From the IMG/VR virus record IMGVR_UViG_3300042922_000851, positions 1 to 41,927 of that record: DNA of 41,927 nucleotides, one strand, 5' to 3'. The translations under genes were made by a program, and so were the position numbers. Below are positions 39,477-41,927 of this stretch, piece by piece; position 1 is the stretch's first letter, and every line of letters starts with the position of its first letter. Under the pieces are notes generated by a model. That model searched no databases and had not been told where the DNA came from. It saw nothing but the letters and a program-made list of their open reading frames with translations. The DNA is from a virus.

Positions 39477-40188
39477 TAATATTATTCAGAACACAAGTAA
39501 TGAAATTATGAATAATACCTACAACCCAAAACAGAAAACAACCTCAAGGGAGATTGAAATAATTGAAGAGGATGCTTTTAGTTATGATGGTTATCAGGTC
39601 GTTCGTGGAGAGTTTTTTGCACATACATATGAACCATCCTTCACTTTAAGTAACTGCAAGGTCTCCTTAAATACCGCTTGTATAAAAAAGCTGCCTGATG
39701 TTAATTTCGTACAAATTCTTGTAAATCCTGATGAAAAAAAATTGGCTGTCAGACCTTGCTCAGAAGATGAAAAGGATTCCTTTCGTTGGTGTTCTGCCAG
39801 TGAAAAGAAACGTTCTCCAAAGCAGATTACGTGTAGAATGTTTTTTGCAAAGGTTATCTCACTCATGGGTTGGAGCCCCAACTATCGATATAAGCTATTG
39901 GGAAAACTAATAAGTTCTGATAATGAACTTCTTTTTATTTTTGATCTTACAACACCTGAAATATATATGAGTACGGCCAAAGAGGGGGAAAAGCCAAAAA
40001 TGTCACGTACTCCCGCATACCCTGCTGAATGGAAGAATCAGTTCGGTTTACCTGTGGAGGAACATCAAAAATCCATTCAGGTAAATATTTTTGACGGTTA
40101 TGCAGTCTTTGGTATCCAGGAAAACAGGAGGAATTTTTCCTCTTCTGATATTGAAGCAACGGAAAGTGAGGTAAAACTAAATGATTAA
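39451..40188 (+). CDS. Stand-alone recombinase C-terminal-domain protein (paralog 1)
   Basis: A 245-residue protein aligning with the recombinase C-terminus: YQVVRGEFFAHTYEPSFTLS, ACIKKLPDVNFVQILVNPDE, KKLAVRPCSEDEKDSFRWCS, LMGWSPNYRYKLLGKLIS and a final PAYPAEWKNQFGL (recombinase: LAYPADWVNGFG). No catalytic domain. It could modulate recombinase assembly or act as a directionality factor. Good GGAGG start; overlaps the neighbours on both sides, so it is co-translated. Confidence 0.75.
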   Translation: MNETTMLNDNIIQNTSNEIMNNTYNPKQKTTSREIEIIEEDAFSYDGYQVVRGEFFAHTYEPSFTLSNCKVSLNTACIKKLPDVNFVQILVNPDEKKLAVRPCSEDEKDSFRWCSASEKKRSPKQITCRMFFAKVISLMGWSPNYRYKLLGKLISSDNELLFIFDLTTPEIYMSTAKEGEKPKMSRTPAYPAEWKNQFGLPVEEHQKSIQVNIFDGYAVFGIQENRRNFSSSDIEATESEVKLND

Positions 40189-40567
40189 TCAAACAACCTT
40201 ACAACCGATTCTATCTATCGATCTTAAGAAAAATCGTATAAGAATTCACAAATCAACACTACATATGTTGGGAGATCCGGAATATATCCAATTACTTGTA
40301 AATCCTTCTGCTCGAATCATTGCTTTAAGACGTAGTATTCGTGAAGATCATTTGGCCCATCATATTAAACCTCAAATGCTATCAACTAAAAATTGTTGTG
40401 AAATTTATAGTAGTGACCTTCTTCGAACTTTACGAAATGTAAATTGCGGATGGCAGAATAAACAGGCATACCGAATTTATGGTGATTTAATTCAGAAAGA
40501 AGGGATTGCACAGTTTTCAATGAATGACTTTGTTTTAATGAACGAAATACAAGATAATATTGAATAG
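40181..40567 (+). CDS. Stand-alone recombinase C-terminal-domain protein (paralog 2, shorter)
   Basis: A 128-residue protein with the same core at lower identity: LSIDLKKNRIRIHKSTLHML, EYIQLLVNPSARIIALR, LLRTLRNVNCGWQNKQAYRI, YGDLIQKEGIAQF. Compare IQLLVNP/AYRIYGDL with VQILVNP/RYKLLGKL in the preceding gene. It overlaps that gene by 8 bases. Function unknown; likely a partner of the recombinase. Confidence 0.65.
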   Translation: MINQTTLQPILSIDLKKNRIRIHKSTLHMLGDPEYIQLLVNPSARIIALRRSIREDHLAHHIKPQMLSTKNCCEIYSSDLLRTLRNVNCGWQNKQAYRIYGDLIQKEGIAQFSMNDFVLMNEIQDNIE

Positions 40568-40577
40568 AGGAAAAAGT

Positions 40578-41531
40578 ATGAACGACTATCGTATTCATAA
40601 CCTTAAAATAGATGAGGAATTCAAGAACCTAATACCACGGCTTTCTCAAAATGAGTATGAGGAGCTAAAACAAAATATAATAAATGGAGGCTGTCGCGAA
40701 GCCATAGTAATATGGAATGAAATAATAATTGACGGACACAATCGATACGAAATATGTCATCAATGTAATATTTCATTTGAAGTATTAGCAATGGACTTCA
40801 GTAAACGGGAAGATGTAATAGCATGGATATGTTCCAATCAATTATGTACGAAAAACATATCTGATGAAACAAAAAAATATTTAATTGGAAAACGATATGA
40901 TGCTGAAAAAACAATCGTTGCAAAATACCCCATTGGCAGTAATCCTTATTCAGAAAAAGAGTTTTCTACCATGTTGTTGAACGACGAAAACAACAGCAAC
41001 ACAACAGCCCTTCAGCTCGGAAAAGAGTATAACATCTCACAAAACACAATTTATAAATATGGTGTCTACGCAAGAACCATTGACATAATTTCTGAAAAAG
41101 ATACTGATATTGCAAGAAAGATACTCTCCGGTAAATTAAAAATATCGCATGAAAATCTTATAGAACTATCACGACTTCCAAAGGAGAATATCAAAAATTT
41201 GAACAGTTATCTTTCCAGTGAACAAATAGAACATATCAGCTACTCAGAAATGCGCCATGAACTGCAATGGAAAAGACTACCTTCCCCACCAATCAAACCA
41301 TCAGCTCATACGGACATTCAAATCAAGCAGATGCCAAAGTATGACCCGGATGCTGATATTTCTAGCCTTATGCTTACTATTCCATCCTGGGTTAGCTCCA
41401 TAAAACGTACCCGATTATCTGCTAATCTCAGGCATGTATCGGATGGTGCACGAAACAAATTACAAAACCAGTTAGTCGACCTTAAAAATACGATTGAAAG
41501 TATGCTAAATGCCCTTGAGGAGGAAAAATAA
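40578..41531 (+). CDS. ParB-like nuclease-domain protein
   Basis: About 317 residues; ATG at 40578 with AGAGG upstream. The N-terminal ParB-like fold includes FKNLIPRLSQNEYEELKQNI, AIVIWNEIIIDGHNRYEICH and DVIAWICSNQLCTKNISDET (C-N-Q-L spacing). A helical middle contains a helix-turn-helix (LQLGKEYNISQNTIYKYGVY). In elements of this type such proteins may act in maintenance or in conjugal transfer control. The stop overlaps the next start (TAATG). Confidence 0.8.
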   Translation: MNDYRIHNLKIDEEFKNLIPRLSQNEYEELKQNIINGGCREAIVIWNEIIIDGHNRYEICHQCNISFEVLAMDFSKREDVIAWICSNQLCTKNISDETKKYLIGKRYDAEKTIVAKYPIGSNPYSEKEFSTMLLNDENNSNTTALQLGKEYNISQNTIYKYGVYARTIDIISEKDTDIARKILSGKLKISHENLIELSRLPKENIKNLNSYLSSEQIEHISYSEMRHELQWKRLPSPPIKPSAHTDIQIKQMPKYDPDADISSLMLTIPSWVSSIKRTRLSANLRHVSDGARNKLQNQLVDLKNTIESMLNALEEEK

Positions 41532-41927
41532 TGGACGAATTACTTAAGTATGTACCGAATGTACATTTTGAACAGATACCAATAAAGAACCTTGTATCCA
41601 ACCAAGAATACCAACGAAACCTGTCAATTAATCATGTACAAAGGGCCGCTGACAACTTTGATCCGTATCAGGTCAATCCAGTAAAAGTCAGTCGCCGCAA
41701 TGGAATCAATTATGTTTTTAATGGCCAGCATACCATCGAAATCATTGCATTGGTATCCGGTTCTCGCGAAACACCAGTATGGTGCATGATATACGATGAC
41801 TTGGAATATTCGCATGAAGCAGATATCTTTGCTAACCAGATGAAGTATGTTAAACCGCTCTTGCCTTATGAAATCTTTATGGCCAATATTGAAGCCGGCA
41901 ATGATAAACAACTGATTATAAAAGATT
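41531..41927 (+). CDS. DUF6551-like ParB-fold protein, N-terminal part (cut by window edge)
   Basis: About 132 residues are visible: LLKYVPNVHFEQIPIKNLVS, NQEYQRNLSINHVQRAADNFD, VNPVKVSRRNGINYVFNGQHT (ParB-like G-x-H-T) and DIFANQMKYVKPLLPYEIF. It matches DUF6551 proteins, which have a ParB/sulfiredoxin fold and occur in phages and integrative elements. ATG has AGGAGG upstream. Second ParB-like protein in tandem in this operon. Confidence 0.75.
   Translation, partial: MDELLKYVPNVHFEQIPIKNLVSNQEYQRNLSINHVQRAADNFDPYQVNPVKVSRRNGINYVFNGQHTIEIIALVSGSRETPVWCMIYDDLEYSHEADIFANQMKYVKPLLPYEIFMANIEAGNDKQLIIKD

Noticed and set aside
1-41927. CRISPR array
   Set aside because: No regularly spaced direct repeats of 23-40 bases were seen on reading; only short regulatory or iteron-like repeats.

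Overview
The window is a stretch of a low-GC Firmicutes genome. It is most likely from Clostridia, probably Lachnospiraceae, judging by phage gene families typical of that group, strong GGAGG ribosome-binding sites, AT-rich intergenic DNA and frequent TTG/GTG starts. Almost everything in it is mobile or accessory DNA.

Region 1 (1 to about 29.4 kb) is the main part of a tailed (siphovirus-type) prophage, with every gene read leftward. From early to late the order is: XRE repressor, zinc-ribbon protein, a structured leader RNA, sigma-like regulator, a replication module (DUF2800, DUF2815, family A DNA polymerase, DUF932, nucleotide-sugar-like DUF4406/DUF7768 relative, VapE-type primase-helicase, VRR-NUC nuclease, SNF2 helicase), a second sigma-like regulator, HNH nuclease and small terminase. 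An unusually rich accessory block follows (ParB-methyltransferase, cytosine methyltransferase with a repeated recognition region, amidoligase, gamma-glutamylcyclotransferase, DUF4314, DUF5049). After it come large terminase, portal, ClpP-like protease, capsid, head-tail connectors, tail tube, tail chaperones with a programmed -1 frameshift, and the start of the tape-measure gene. Lysis genes, tail fibres and probably the integrase lie beyond position 1. At least two cargo genes with their own signals sit inside the phage: an alpha/alpha-toroid protein in the tail module and a ribbon-helix-helix protein beside the late regulator. The SNF2 helicase carries a frameshift in its Walker A motif. The gap after vapE has a repeat array, a hairpin and an alternating purine-pyrimidine tract, and looks like a replication origin.

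Region 2 (29.4 to 36.3 kb) holds an exported metallo-beta-lactamase-fold protein with a DUF3006 partner on the plus strand. Convergent to it is a six-gene restriction-modification operon: HTH regulator, beta-class amino-methyltransferase, cytosine methyltransferase, a LAGLIDADG-like protein, McrB-like GTPase and McrC-like nuclease. It resembles the McrBC-related systems LlaJI and BsuMI, but the LAGLIDADG-like subunit, which has lost one catalytic acid, is the most novel element in the window.

Region 3 (36.3 to 36.95 kb) looks like a piece of host chromosome: a tRNA-Ser(GCU) with terminator, then the last codons of an RlmD/TrmA-family RNA methyltransferase gene with its own terminator.

Region 4 (about 36.95 kb to the end) is the left end of a second integrative element that appears to have inserted into the 3' end of that methyltransferase gene. 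It carries an XRE regulator, a serine recombinase with an unusual C-terminal domain, two small proteins made of that same domain, and two ParB-like proteins, the last cut by the window edge.
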